The translations under genes were made by a program, and so were the position numbers. Below, piece by piece: positions 40,814 through 49,020 of a stretch of 64,000 nucleotides of DNA. Under the pieces are notes generated by a model. The model made no database searches. It had not been told where the DNA came from and saw only the letters and a program-made list of their open reading frames with translations. Every line of letters begins with the position of its first letter. The first letter of the stretch is position 1. Source of the stretch: CAZKWG01 sp964615375 (GTDB taxonomy: Bacteria; Myxococcota_A; UBA796; CAZKWG01); assembly GCA_964615375.1 (NCBI GenBank), contig CAZTOW010000009.1, positions 198,248 through 262,247 of the forward strand, written 5' to 3'.

Positions 40814-42358
40814 ATGCCGCCCCTCGTCACCCGCCGCGCTGGCTTCGCCGAGCTCTCCCACTTCCAGCTCGACCCGCCCTCCATCCGCCTGCTGCCGCGG
40901 GCCTGGGCCCGGCGCAACGCCGTGGTCGTGCTGGGGGTCGTGGACCCGCGCGGCACCGAGCCCGCCACCATCGGCGCCCTGCACCCGGAGAACGAGGCGA
41001 TCATGGCCGAGGTCGCGCGCCTGCTGGCCCGGCCCGTGGAGGTGGTGCGCCTCAACCTCTACGAGATCGACCGCGCCCTGCACGTCGGCTACGAGCCCAG
41101 CACCCGGCACAGCGTGGGCGACGCCCGTCGGGTGCCGCTGAACCTCGAGCCCGCCGGCTCCGGCGCCGACGCCGCGCAGCTCATCGACGCGATGCTGGCC
41201 GAGGCCGTGCGGCTGGGGGCCAGCGACCTGCACTTCGAGGTCTACGCCGACGACGTGGACCTGCGCTACCGCATCGACGGCATCCTGCACGAGATGTTCA
41301 CGCACGCCAGCCCGACCAACGCGCCGGAGGTCGTGAGCCGGCTCAAGGTGCTGGCCGAGCTGGACATCGCCGAGAAGCGCCGCCCCCAGGACGGTCGCTT
41401 CCGCGTGGTCTTCACCGAGGGCGAGCGCTTCCGGCCCGTGGACTTCCGGGTGAGCGTGCTGCCCGGCCCGGCGGGCGAGGACGTGGTGCTGCGCGTGCTG
41501 GACCCGAACCAGGGCCTGCTGACCGTCCACGAGCTGGGCATGTCGCCGGGCGTGGAGGAGGAATTCACCCGCCTGCTGGCCAACCCCGAGGGCCTCGTGC
41601 TGGTCACCGGGCCCACCGGCTGCGGCAAGACCACGACGCTCTACTCCGCCCTCGCCCACATGAGCGACCAGCACCGCAAGATCATGACCGCCGAGGACCC
41701 CATCGAGTACACGCTGGACCGCGTGAACCAGAAGCAGGTCACCTCCCAGATGTCGTTCAGCGAGCTCCTGCGCGCCCTGCTGCGCCAGAACCCCGACGCC
41801 ATGCTGTTCGGCGAGCTGCGCGACCTGGACAGCGCGGCCACCGCGGTCAACGCCTCGGCCACCGGGCACCTCGTCATGGGCACGCTCCACACCTCGGACG
41901 CGCTGGGCGTCGTCATCCGGCTGCGCGGGCTCGGGCTCGACGACGCCGACATCGCCGCCAGCCTCATCGGCGCCGTCGGTCAGCGCCTCGTCCGCCGCAT
42001 CTGCCCCGCCTGCGCCGAGCCCGCCGAGCCCACCGAGGACCAGCGCCGCCTGCTGGGCCCCCTGCTGGACGGGATCCAGCCCCGCCAGGGCCGCGGCTGC
42101 CCCGCCTGCCGCCACACCGGGTACAAGGGCCGCGTCGGCGTCTACGAGCTGCTGATGGTGGACGAGGCGCTGCAGGACATGATCGCCCAGGGCGCCGCCC
42201 GACACGAGATCCGCCAGGCGCTGGCGCGCAAGGGCTTTCGGACCATGACCCACGACGCGCTGGACAAGGTGGGGTTGGGGAGGACGACGCTAGATGAATT
42301 AGTAAGAGTGATCCCCTACCGGCAGATCACGCTGACGCGGCAGGATCGGGGGGGGTGA
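40814..42358 (+). CDS. GspE/PilB-type secretion ATPase
   Basis: A 514-aa type II secretion/type IV pilus assembly ATPase. The N-terminal domain is short. The core has SDLHFEVYADDVDLRYRIDG, Walker A GPTGCGKTTTL, Asp box TAEDPIEYTLD, Walker B-region DAMLFGELRD (usually LVGEIRD) and the His box GHLVMGTLHTSDA. The zinc tetracysteine is present (CPAC, then CPACRHTGYKGRVGVYE). It is hexameric and would power a pilus or secretion system, but no other such genes are nearby, so it may serve a system elsewhere or a solitary pilus-like function. Confidence 0.93.
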   Translation: MPPLVTRRAGFAELSHFQLDPPSIRLLPRAWARRNAVVVLGVVDPRGTEPATIGALHPENEAIMAEVARLLARPVEVVRLNLYEIDRALHVGYEPSTRHSVGDARRVPLNLEPAGSGADAAQLIDAMLAEAVRLGASDLHFEVYADDVDLRYRIDGILHEMFTHASPTNAPEVVSRLKVLAELDIAEKRRPQDGRFRVVFTEGERFRPVDFRVSVLPGPAGEDVVLRVLDPNQGLLTVHELGMSPGVEEEFTRLLANPEGLVLVTGPTGCGKTTTLYSALAHMSDQHRKIMTAEDPIEYTLDRVNQKQVTSQMSFSELLRALLRQNPDAMLFGELRDLDSAATAVNASATGHLVMGTLHTSDALGVVIRLRGLGLDDADIAASLIGAVGQRLVRRICPACAEPAEPTEDQRRLLGPLLDGIQPRQGRGCPACRHTGYKGRVGVYELLMVDEALQDMIAQGAARHEIRQALARKGFRTMTHDALDKVGLGRTTLDELVRVIPYRQITLTRQDRGG

Positions 42359-42363
42359 TCGGA

Positions 42364-42391
42364 GCCGAGGGATCTGGTGTTGGGTAAAGCT
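42364..42391 (+). repeat. TA-island repeat, copy R1 (partial)
   Basis: The segment GCCGAGGGATCTGGTGTTGG and the following GTAAAGCT match R2 and R3 with a few changes. It lies just after the GspE stop and upstream of the first antitoxin gene. Confidence 0.6.
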
Positions 42392-42487
42392 CGGAGCAAG
42401 GGGACAGCCATGTCGGGCTCCCGGCGACTCCGCCCCCTGATGGCGTCGAACGTGGACACGAGCCCACTCCGGCGCTATCTTACGAAC

Positions 42488-42721
42488 ATGGCACATCCCT
42501 TCGACACCATCACCTCCCAGGCCCTCGCGCTCGACCCGGCCGAGCGCCTTCAGCTCGCCAGCCGGCTGATCGACAGCGTCGAGGGACCGGAGGATCCCGA
42601 GTGGGCGTCAGCCTGGTCCTCCGAGCTCGACCGCCGCTCCGCTGAAGTGGAGCGAGGTGAAGTCCAGTGTCGGTCCTGGGAACATGTCCGCGCCGACCTG
42701 CAGACCCGACTCAAGCACTGA
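42488..42721 (+). CDS. Addiction-module antitoxin (TIGR02574-like)
   Basis: A 77-aa protein starting MAHPFDTITSQALALDP at ATG 42488. The family pattern is clear: LDPAERLQLASRLIDSVEG, then PEWASAWSSELDRRSAEVERGEV, as in putative addiction module components that bind a RelE/ParE-type toxin. The stop overlaps the toxin start (TGATG). A longer upstream frame is unlikely to be used. The partner toxin is broken, so the antitoxin is probably a remnant or acts in trans. Confidence 0.8.
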   Translation: MAHPFDTITSQALALDPAERLQLASRLIDSVEGPEDPEWASAWSSELDRRSAEVERGEVQCRSWEHVRADLQTRLKH

Positions 42722-43023
42722 TGAGCTGGCCCCAGCTTCATCCGGCGGCTGAACGCGAGCTCGCCGAGGCGGTGAACTGGTACGAGGAGCGGAGCAGCGG
42801 TCTCGGAGGGAAGCTGTACACCGCGGTCGACGCGGTCATGTCGCGCATCGGACGTAGCCCCGAGCTCTATGCAGTCTGGCAGTAGAACGGGCGATATCGA
42901 CGCGCGGTCATCCGCGACTCTCCCTACGCGCTCTTCTACCGCGTGTACGAGGCACGAACGGTGGTGCTGGCCGTCGCCCACACCAGCAGGCGCCCGGGGT
43001 ACTGGCTCGATCGGGCTGGTTGA
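42721..43023 (+). pseudogene. RelE/ParE-type toxin gene interrupted by an in-frame amber codon
   Basis: The frame starts MSWPQLHPAAERELAEAVNW, typical of ParE toxins, and runs 54 codons to TAG at 42883-42885. The same frame then continues for 45 codons with the rest of the toxin fold (NGRYRRAVIRDSPYALFYRV, AVAHTSRRPGYW) and ends at TGA 43021. A CAG-to-TAG change would explain it. The start overlaps the antitoxin stop. Confidence 0.78.
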
Positions 43024-43083
43024 AGCGCTGTGCATGGTGTTGAACATGGTGATGCGTTCGTTTCCGCTCCGATCCGACGGGCA

Positions 43084-43232
43084 GATCTGAAAGTGCGTAA
43101 ACGTATGACGCCCCGGGTATCCGTTGGCGAGACTGAGCGTTCGGTCATGACCGGAAGGACCGCCGTGAGCGGGACGAGGGCTGAATTTGCCCCTCCAGAT
43201 TCAATCCGAGGGATCTGGTTCTGGGTAAAACT
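43084..43232 (+). repeat. TA-island repeat, copy R2 (full)
   Basis: The left part GATCTGAA...GCGTAAACG is shared with 44924-45048. The right 44 bp (43189-43232) match R3 (44213-44256) with three or four changes. A 12-bp palindrome CGGTCATGACCG lies inside at 43142-43153. The unit fills the space between the broken ParE gene and the next pair. Confidence 0.6.
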
Positions 43233-43300
43233 CGCCTCCCGTTGAGCCCACGGGCGCGGCGCCTCTTTCGGGTCAGCCCTCGCCGGGATAGGTACCTTCC

Positions 43301-43579
43301 ATGACTCCTGCGCGCCCGGCCCTCTTCGAAGACACCAGCCCCGACGCCGAACGGGTGCTCGTGGGTCTTTACCAGCGGATGTCGCCGGCCCGCAAGGTGA
43401 GGCAGGTCGAGGAGCTGACGCGGGGAGTCCAGCAGGTCGCCCTGGCCAGACTTCGCGCCGAAGACCCTTCGGCGGACGATGAGATCCTCAAGCTGCGCCT
43501 CGCCGCGCTGTGGGTCGATCATGACCTCTTGCTGGCGGCCTATGGCGCGGAGCGCATGGCGCGGGCCGGTCTGCGGTGA
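43301..43579 (+). CDS. Small partner (putative antitoxin) of nucleotidyltransferase, second pair
   Basis: A 92-aa protein, helical and charged (LYQRMSPARKVRQVEELTRGV, DEILKLRLAALWVD), starting at ATG 43301. It overlaps the GTG start of the nucleotidyltransferase by 4 bp (GTGA). The same gene order and size relation is seen at 11979-12191, although the two small proteins do not look closely related. Antitoxin role is inferred from position. Confidence 0.62.
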   Translation: MTPARPALFEDTSPDAERVLVGLYQRMSPARKVRQVEELTRGVQQVALARLRAEDPSADDEILKLRLAALWVDHDLLLAAYGAERMARAGLR

Positions 43580-44160
43580 TCCTCGCCGAGCCGTTGAGGG
43601 TCACGGCTGTCGTCGGCGCTGTATTTGACCGGCTGGAGGTGCCCTGGCTGGTCGGGGGTTCGCTGGCCAGCTCCATCCACGGGATCCCGCGCGCGACACA
43701 GGATGTCGACCTGGTGGCCGACCTGCGCCTTCCGCATCTGGCGCCTTTTGTCGCCGCCATGGAGCAGGACTTCTACTGCTCGGACGACGCCGTACGCGAC
43801 GCGATGCGCCGGCGCGCCTCCTTCAACGTGATCCACTACGCGACAGCGATGAAGGTCGACATCTTCGTGCTGAAAGGCGATTCGCTGTCGCGCGCCGAGA
43901 TGGATCGGCGGGTGTTTCAGTTGGTTGGCGAGTCTGACGGCGTCCGTCTCCCCGTCGCCAGCCCAGAGGACATCATCCTACAGAAGCTCGACTGGTACCG
44001 AAGGGGAGATCGCGTCTCGGACCGTCAATGGCGCGACGTGCTCGGCGTGCTCAAGGTCGGCGCGGCCACGCTCGATCACGACTACCTGGCGGTCCAGGGT
44101 GCAGCCTGGGGCCTCGGCGAGCTGTTGAACGAGGCGCTCGAGGCGGTGAAGGCACGGTGA
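43576..44160 (+). CDS. Nucleotidyltransferase-fold toxin-like protein (AbiEii/DUF6036 type), second pair
   Basis: A 194-aa protein with the signature VPWLVGGSLASSIHGIPRAT followed by QDVDLVADL (GGS...HG..R.T.DVDL), a KVDIFVLKGD strand and PEDIILQKLDWYRRGD, all characteristic of the MNT/AbiEii-related family. GTG 43576 overlaps the partner stop. It is intact, flanked by repeats R2 and R3. Likely the toxin half of a type II or IV-like module; its molecular target is unknown. Confidence 0.78.
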   Translation: MILAEPLRVTAVVGAVFDRLEVPWLVGGSLASSIHGIPRATQDVDLVADLRLPHLAPFVAAMEQDFYCSDDAVRDAMRRRASFNVIHYATAMKVDIFVLKGDSLSRAEMDRRVFQLVGESDGVRLPVASPEDIILQKLDWYRRGDRVSDRQWRDVLGVLKVGAATLDHDYLAVQGAAWGLGELLNEALEAVKAR

Positions 44161-44212
44161 TGCCTGGACTGCGGTATGTGGGTGTCAAGGGCGGACTTGC
44201 AGAGGAGGCATC

Positions 44213-44256
44213 GCCCCTCCAGATCCAAGCCGAGGGATCTGGTTCTGGGTAAAACT
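44213..44256 (+). repeat. TA-island repeat, copy R3
   Basis: 44 bp nearly identical to the right part of R2, beginning GCCCCTCCAGATCCAAGCCG and ending in GGGTAAAACT. It lies 53 bp after the second nucleotidyltransferase. Confidence 0.68.
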
Positions 44257-44297
44257 GAGCCGCGAGAACTCGTGAAGGTCCGTCAACCGTCGTGCGA

Positions 44298-44609
44298 TCA
44301 GGACGGACGTCTCTTTGCCCAATATCCGGGCCTACGACGCTGGTGCGCGAAGGCGTAGACGAAGATGCCACCAGGCACAGGCTCGTAGATGATGAGGTAG
44401 TTGAACTTGCGAATCGGATGCCGCCGCAGCCCAACGGCCTCGGGTGGATGCTGCACAGGGGCTCCGATCCCGGGCCGCGCGGCGAGCAGCGCGAGGGTGT
44501 CCTCGACGAGCACCGCAAACTCCGTCGACAGCGAGGTACTGATGTCGTCGAGCCAGCCCAGCGCCTCTTCCAGCTCCTGTTCGGCTTGCGGATGAAGCTC
44601 AACCCGCAC
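44298..44609 (-). CDS. RelE/ParE-type toxin
   Basis: A 103-aa protein. GTG 44609 begins VRVELHPQAEQELEEAL, the normal ParE start, and lies 11 bp inside the antitoxin gene. Other family features are LAARPGIGAPV, then GLRRHPIRKFNYLIIYEP and FAHQRRRPGYW. Full-length and intact. Toxins of this family act on DNA gyrase or on ribosome-bound mRNA; which applies cannot be told. It is the second gene of the minus-strand operon with 44599-44829. Confidence 0.82.
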   Translation of the reverse strand: MRVELHPQAEQELEEALGWLDDISTSLSTEFAVLVEDTLALLAARPGIGAPVQHPPEAVGLRRHPIRKFNYLIIYEPVPGGIFVYAFAHQRRRPGYWAKRRPS

Positions 44610-44829
44610 GGCGAAGCCGGCCGGCCGACCAGCGGGCGAACACCGCCTCGGCGGGCACACCCTGCACCGTACCTGCCCGAACCTCCTCCCTACGGCGGAC
44701 AGCCTCCGCGATCCAGGCGGCCTCGACCTCGGGATCGGCCTCGCTCGCGTCCAGGAGCTCGTTGGCGATCGCACGCTGCTCATCGACGGGCAGCGCGCGG
44801 GCGGCGGCGAGGATCTGGTCGCGGGTCAT
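44599..44829 (-). CDS. Addiction-module antitoxin
   Basis: A 76-aa protein: MTRDQILAAARALPVDEQRA, then NELLDASEADPEVEAAWIAEAVRRREE, the same organisation as the antitoxin at 42488. AGGTGCC-type ribosome site before ATG 44829. It overlaps the toxin by 11 bp. Cytoplasmic, expected to autoregulate the operon. Confidence 0.8.
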   Translation of the reverse strand: MTRDQILAAARALPVDEQRAIANELLDASEADPEVEAAWIAEAVRRREEVRAGTVQGVPAEAVFARWSAGRLRRAG

Positions 44830-44923
44830 GAGGCACCTCTCCTTGTCAGCCTATACCCCAGGTCGGCCGCTCGCAAGTGACAGGCGACCGACCGGGCCAT
44901 CTCCAGGAGAGATTCGGCGGCTG

Positions 44924-45048
44924 GATCTGAATCCGCGTAAACGCATCCGGCGCGCCGCGGCGCTGTCGCGGATGTGCAGGTTCGACCTGGAGCGGGGCTG
45001 AGCCGAGCGTGTGCGTTCGGGTTGAGTTTGCCCCCCAGATCAAAGCCG
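44924..45048 (+). repeat. TA-island repeat, copy R4 (variant)
   Basis: Shares GATCTGAA...GCGTAAACG...ATCCGGCGC with the left of R2 and TTTGCCCC(C)CCAGATCAAAGCCG with its right part. The middle is different. It ends 2 bp before the stop of the lipoprotein gene at 45050. Confidence 0.5.
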
Positions 45049-45049
45049 C

Positions 45050-45844
45050 TCATCCCCCCTCGCCCACCAGGTTGATCACCGAGGCCGTCCGCGGGAGCGC
45101 GGCGATCTCCAGCCGCATGAACGTGTACCCGCTGGCCACGGCGCTGTAGCCGCCCAGCGGCGCGCCGGGGATCACGAAGAAGCCCGTGACCGAGGTCTCG
45201 GTGTTGGTCGCGTCGCCCGTGGTGAACAGACCGTCCGAGTCGTCCTCGTCACCGTACCAGGCCGTGCAGCCGGCGCAGTCGATGGTCGCCCCCGCGAGCG
45301 GCTGCCGGTCCGCGCCCCGCACGAAGCCGACCAGCAGCCCCTCCTCGCCCAGATCGCCCGAGAACCCCGCGATCCCCAGATCGACCTCCAGCGCATGCAG
45401 GCGCTCCAGCGTGAGCGCCACGATCTCCGCCTCGCTGACCACGTCCCCGTCGCCCACGCCGTCGATGAGCTCCGGCGGCAGGCCGGAGGTCGTGGCGAAG
45501 ATCGTCGCGGGCGGGGTCGCCCCGCACTCGTCCAGCAGGATCAGGGGCGGGTACTCCTGCACCGGCACCGCGTCGAGCGCGAAGACGCCCGCCGCGCCCA
45601 CCGTGGTCTCGGCCAGCACCGGCGGCCCCGACCCCTCCGTGATGTCCCGCGGGTCGATCACGGAGACGCAGGAGCCCTCCGGCGCCGGGGCCCCGTCCTC
45701 CTCGAAGAGGAGCGCGGTCCCCTGGATGTCGAAGCCGGACTCCGGGGTCCCGGTCTCCGTCGTGGCGCTGTCACCGCCCTTCTCCCCCTCGTCCGCGCAG
45801 GCGACGAGGAGGAGCATCTGTACAGGAAGAAGTCGCACTCCCAT
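45050..45844 (-). CDS. Lipoprotein with carboxypeptidase-regulatory-like domain
   Basis: A 264-aa lipoprotein: ATG 45844 behind AGGAGA, signal ending LLLVAC, Thr/Ser/Gly linker. The C-terminal half has LLVGFVRGADRQPLAGATIDC, a typical opening of a carboxypeptidase-regulatory-like (transthyretin-type) beta-sandwich, and GFFVIPGAPLGGYSAVASG. An earlier part, FALDAVPVQEYPPLILLDECG, may be a first similar module. A surface or periplasmic location is expected. The longer frame upstream of ATG 45844 has no ribosome site. Confidence 0.78.
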   Translation of the reverse strand: MGVRLLPVQMLLLVACADEGEKGGDSATTETGTPESGFDIQGTALLFEEDGAPAPEGSCVSVIDPRDITEGSGPPVLAETTVGAAGVFALDAVPVQEYPPLILLDECGATPPATIFATTSGLPPELIDGVGDGDVVSEAEIVALTLERLHALEVDLGIAGFSGDLGEEGLLVGFVRGADRQPLAGATIDCAGCTAWYGDEDDSDGLFTTGDATNTETSVTGFFVIPGAPLGGYSAVASGYTFMRLEIAALPRTASVINLVGEGG

Positions 45845-45972
45845 CTCGTCTCCTGATCGCTGACTGAGAAGTCCGCGTTCCCAGCCTAATTCGTCCCCGG
45901 CCTCCCGCGCCGCGCTCTTCGCCCTTCCCTTCGTCCTCCTTCTCCCCGTCGCGGCTCTCACGAGAGAGAACT

Positions 45973-46004
45973 ATCGACTCCTGCGCAGACGTGATAGACT
46001 CCTG
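45973..46004. promoter_or_regulatory. Direct repeat pair upstream of the broken secreted-protein gene
   Basis: ATCGACTCCTG (45973-45983) and ATAGACTCCTG (45994-46004) are spaced 21 bp apart, two helical turns. They lie just upstream of a GGAGGAG site and ATG pair at 46017. Candidate activator binding site. Confidence 0.35.
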
Positions 46005-46016
46005 ATGTCGGAGGAG

Positions 46017-47646
46017 ATGATGTCCTTCATGCACCGCACCGGACCGCACCGCACTGTGCGCGTTTCTTGTATTCATCCTGGCTTTGATCAGCAATCCCAC
46101 CCAGGCCGCAGCCTGTGGGAAGTGGACCGCAGCGTACAACGTCAGCCTGAGCTCGGGGCACGAGTCGGAGCGGCTCCACCACACGTGGAGCTCGGTGAGC
46201 AACTGCGACACGTTTACGTTCCACCATTACCTCGCCTGCTGGCGTGATGGCGTCGCGGGCTCCAGCCTCACCGCCCCGACCTCGCCCACAGGCTCGGGCG
46301 TCACCTGCAAGACGCTCTCCACCACGCGAACGGCGACCAGCGCGGATCTCTGGGTCTATCGGTCCTACCGCAAGTTCGCCCTGACCATCTTCGCCTGCCA
46401 GTCCAGCCTGGGCTGCTCGGCCTGGTATGGCGACGGCACCCACGGGAGCACGGTCGAGAGCGACACCGTGCCGGGCATCACCACCCAGCGCGAGCGTTGG
46501 CTGCTGGTGGACGTCGCGGACTACAACGACAACTCTCGCGTCGCGGGGTCCACTGCCAGTATGAATGGGCCAGAGGCTATCTTCTATCCCGACGGCTTCG
46601 CCGACGAGGGCTAGCTGGGCTTGTGGTACATGGTCATCGACTCCAGCAGCGGCGCCAGTGTCATCCGATATCAAGAGACCAGCACTACAGGGTGGTCCAA
46701 CTTCGTCACCCGCTCCTGGTCCACCGCAGTCGACGTGCTGCAGGAGAGCAATGGTGGCGACTTCTACCACGCCACCAACCCCTGGGTGGTCCCCGCGACC
46801 GACGGCACGGACTACTACATACGGATGTACCTGCAGGTGGGCGCGGCTGCGGCTGACTTCGAGATCCGATCCATCGACTCGCTGGATGAGGAGGGCACCG
46901 ACTTCGGCTTGAGCTGCGCCAGCTCACCGACCTGCTCCGTCAGCGGCGGAGGCACCTGTGCCTACGGGAAGCTCTGCGCCTATGACAACTCGGGGGTGGA
47001 TCGACCGGCTGATCCGGACATCTGCGATGACCCCACTGACGCCGACTGCTTCCACCTCGACCATGCTGGCCATGGGCGCATCGGCTGGAATTCTGTGGAC
47101 GACGGGCCCGTGAATTTCAGCAGCGACACTCCGTTCATGCTGTTTACGGGGCGCGGGGATACTGTCTCATCGGGGACACCACCGACAACATGTGACGACC
47201 CATCTGATGAGCTCTATGACGCCTCCTGGGATGCCTCAGGAGGCCTCTGGGATGTCCCTGTGGTTACGGCCGGAGGAAAGAGCTGCCCGGACTACGAGAT
47301 CGATGATGCTCACGATCCTTGCATTCTCCCTCTCCTCAACGGAGGATTCAAGGCATACTATCAGGATGCCGCGGATGGTCAGATACCCAAGGTCTGCTAC
47401 AGTGATGACGGCACACCCGGCTCCTGGGAAGACTGCGTCGCCATCGAGATGGGTTTCGAAGATGGGACACCATGGAATGGATCTCCTGCTGATCCTCGAG
47501 CTTGCGTGGGAGATACGACCATGTTTGCATACGATGCAAGCGGCACACGCCACGAAGGGGGCTTCACAGTCCCCCAGACGGGCGGAGGTGGTTCATGCTT
47601 CGATCTCGGCGAGGATGGCTTGATCTACATCTCGCATGAGAACTGA
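46017..47646 (+). pseudogene. Secreted beta-propeller-like protein gene with a frameshift and an in-frame amber codon
   Basis: A ribosome site GGAGGAG precedes ATGs at 46017 and 46020, but that frame differs from the one encoding a signal peptide (LVFILALISNPTQAAA) and the protein body. A slip in the repeated CGCACCGGACCGCACCGCAC stretch would join them. The body runs to TAG 46612-46614 and then continues in the same frame from 46615 to TGA 47646. The two halves together give about 520 aa, Cys- and Trp-rich, with Asp-rich repeats (SASSPTCSVSGG, DICDDPTDADC) resembling a five-bladed propeller (GH43-like at best). GC is lower than in the neighbours. Confidence 0.65.
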
Positions 47647-47771
47647 TCCATGATGAGCCCCATCAAAGGATCAACCAGACCTGTCCAACTGAACACGAAA
47701 CCTGCTGTGTCATATTCGCATCACTCCATCTTCAATCGGCGCGTCAGTTGCGCCACCTGCGAGGAGGTCCC

Positions 47772-48972
47772 ATGCTACTCGTCCACCTACTCGGTGTCGC
47801 TATGGCCACCAGCTGGACAGTTGATCCAACAGGGGCGGGAGACGCCACGACCATCGCCGAGGGCTTCGCGCTCCTGGAGGATGGCGACACGCTTGCCATC
47901 CCTGCCGGAGAGTTTGAGGTATCCCAACTGAGTCTCGACGTGAGCAACGTCACTCTGGAGGGCGCAGGATGGGAATACACCACCTTCTCCCGCTCAACGA
48001 TCACCACATCTGACAACAGCTTCGGGCTGGCAATCAGCGGAATGAATGTCACCGTCCGAGGGATCTCGTTCCGCGGATACGATGACGTCACAGGCGACAT
48101 CGCCCTACGCGTCTCGGGGAACACGCTCATTGAGAGCTGCGCCTTCATCGATGGGGAGTATGGCCTGTTCACTGCTGGCTCTCCAGATGTAGAGATTGCA
48201 GTGTTGAATTCTCTCTTCCTGGACCATCGTGTCGGCATGCTTGTCTACGATGACTTTGCCAATGTCTCTATCGAGAGCTCGTTGTTCGTGGACAATGACA
48301 AAGGCGTTGTGCATGGTGGACTAAACCAGGCATACTGGTTCAACTCGTTCTCCGCTGTGAACAACACCTTCGCCGGCGGCATGCTCGGCCTTACGGTCGG
48401 CGACGGGTACGGATACGCGGACGCAGGCGACTTCGCTGTCACCATCGTGAACAATGTCTTCGCCACAGACTACTCCTGGGGCGCCAACCTCACGCAGTAC
48501 GCCAGCGCCACCGGCGACATCCACGACAACCTCGTCGCCCCTGGCACCCAGGAGGGCGCCGCCTCCGACAACCTCGACGCCTCCCCTGACCTCGTCGCCG
48601 ACCCTCTCTTCGTCGCCTGGTCCGACGACGGCGACTGGACCAACGACGATCTCCGCCTCAGCGCAGACTCCCCCGCCATCGACCTCGGCGCCGATGGTTA
48701 CGCCACCTGGCCCACCGACATGGGCGGCCTCGACCGCGCCCTCGACGGCGACGCTGACGGCCTCGCCCTCCCCGACCTCGGCGCCTACGAGTACTGCCCC
48801 CCTGATCTCTGCCCCGATGCCGATACCGGCGCGCCCACCGACACCGGCGCGCCCCCCAGCGGACATGCCGCGAAGCGCTTCGGCTGCGCCACCGCCCCGA
48901 CGCCGACCCCGACCAGCCTCCTCGCCCTCCTCCTCCCACGCCGCGCTCCTCGCTCGGAGGCGCCGGGCCTGA
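47772..48972 (+). CDS. Beta-helix protein with MYXO-CTERM-like tail, stop displaced by an apparent frameshift
   Basis: ATG 47772 follows GAGGAGG and a short signal (LLVHLLGVAMA) is present. The body is a right-handed beta-helix (GDATTIAEGFALLEDGDTLA opening, then NVTLEGAGWEYTTF and repeated ISGMNVTVRGISF-type coils), followed by SPAIDLGADGYATW and a GAYEYCPPDLCPDADTG linker. The C-terminus, FGCATAPTPTPTSLLALLLP followed by RRA, resembles the MYXO-CTERM sorting tail (Cys, hydrophobic run, Arg pair). In the sequence as given this frame has no stop here and stays open to 51248 across the LanB gene; a +1 shift would reach TGA 48970-48972. Confidence 0.7.
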
Positions 48973-49020
48973 GGATCGGCGAAGGGAGCGCCCGAGGCCC
49001 GCCGCGATACCATAGGCCCC

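Noticed and set aside
42364..45048. Chromosomal integron array
   Set aside because: Repeats between the TA modules suggested attC sites, but paired RYYYAAC and GTTRRRY cores with a foldable stem could not be identified and no integron integrase is present. Kept only as a repeat-separated island.
42883..46614. Recoding of TAG as a sense codon
   Set aside because: Two frames continue past TAG, but other intact genes here end in TAG (for example at 12971, 35195, 63293 and 63678). Nonsense mutation is the simpler explanation.
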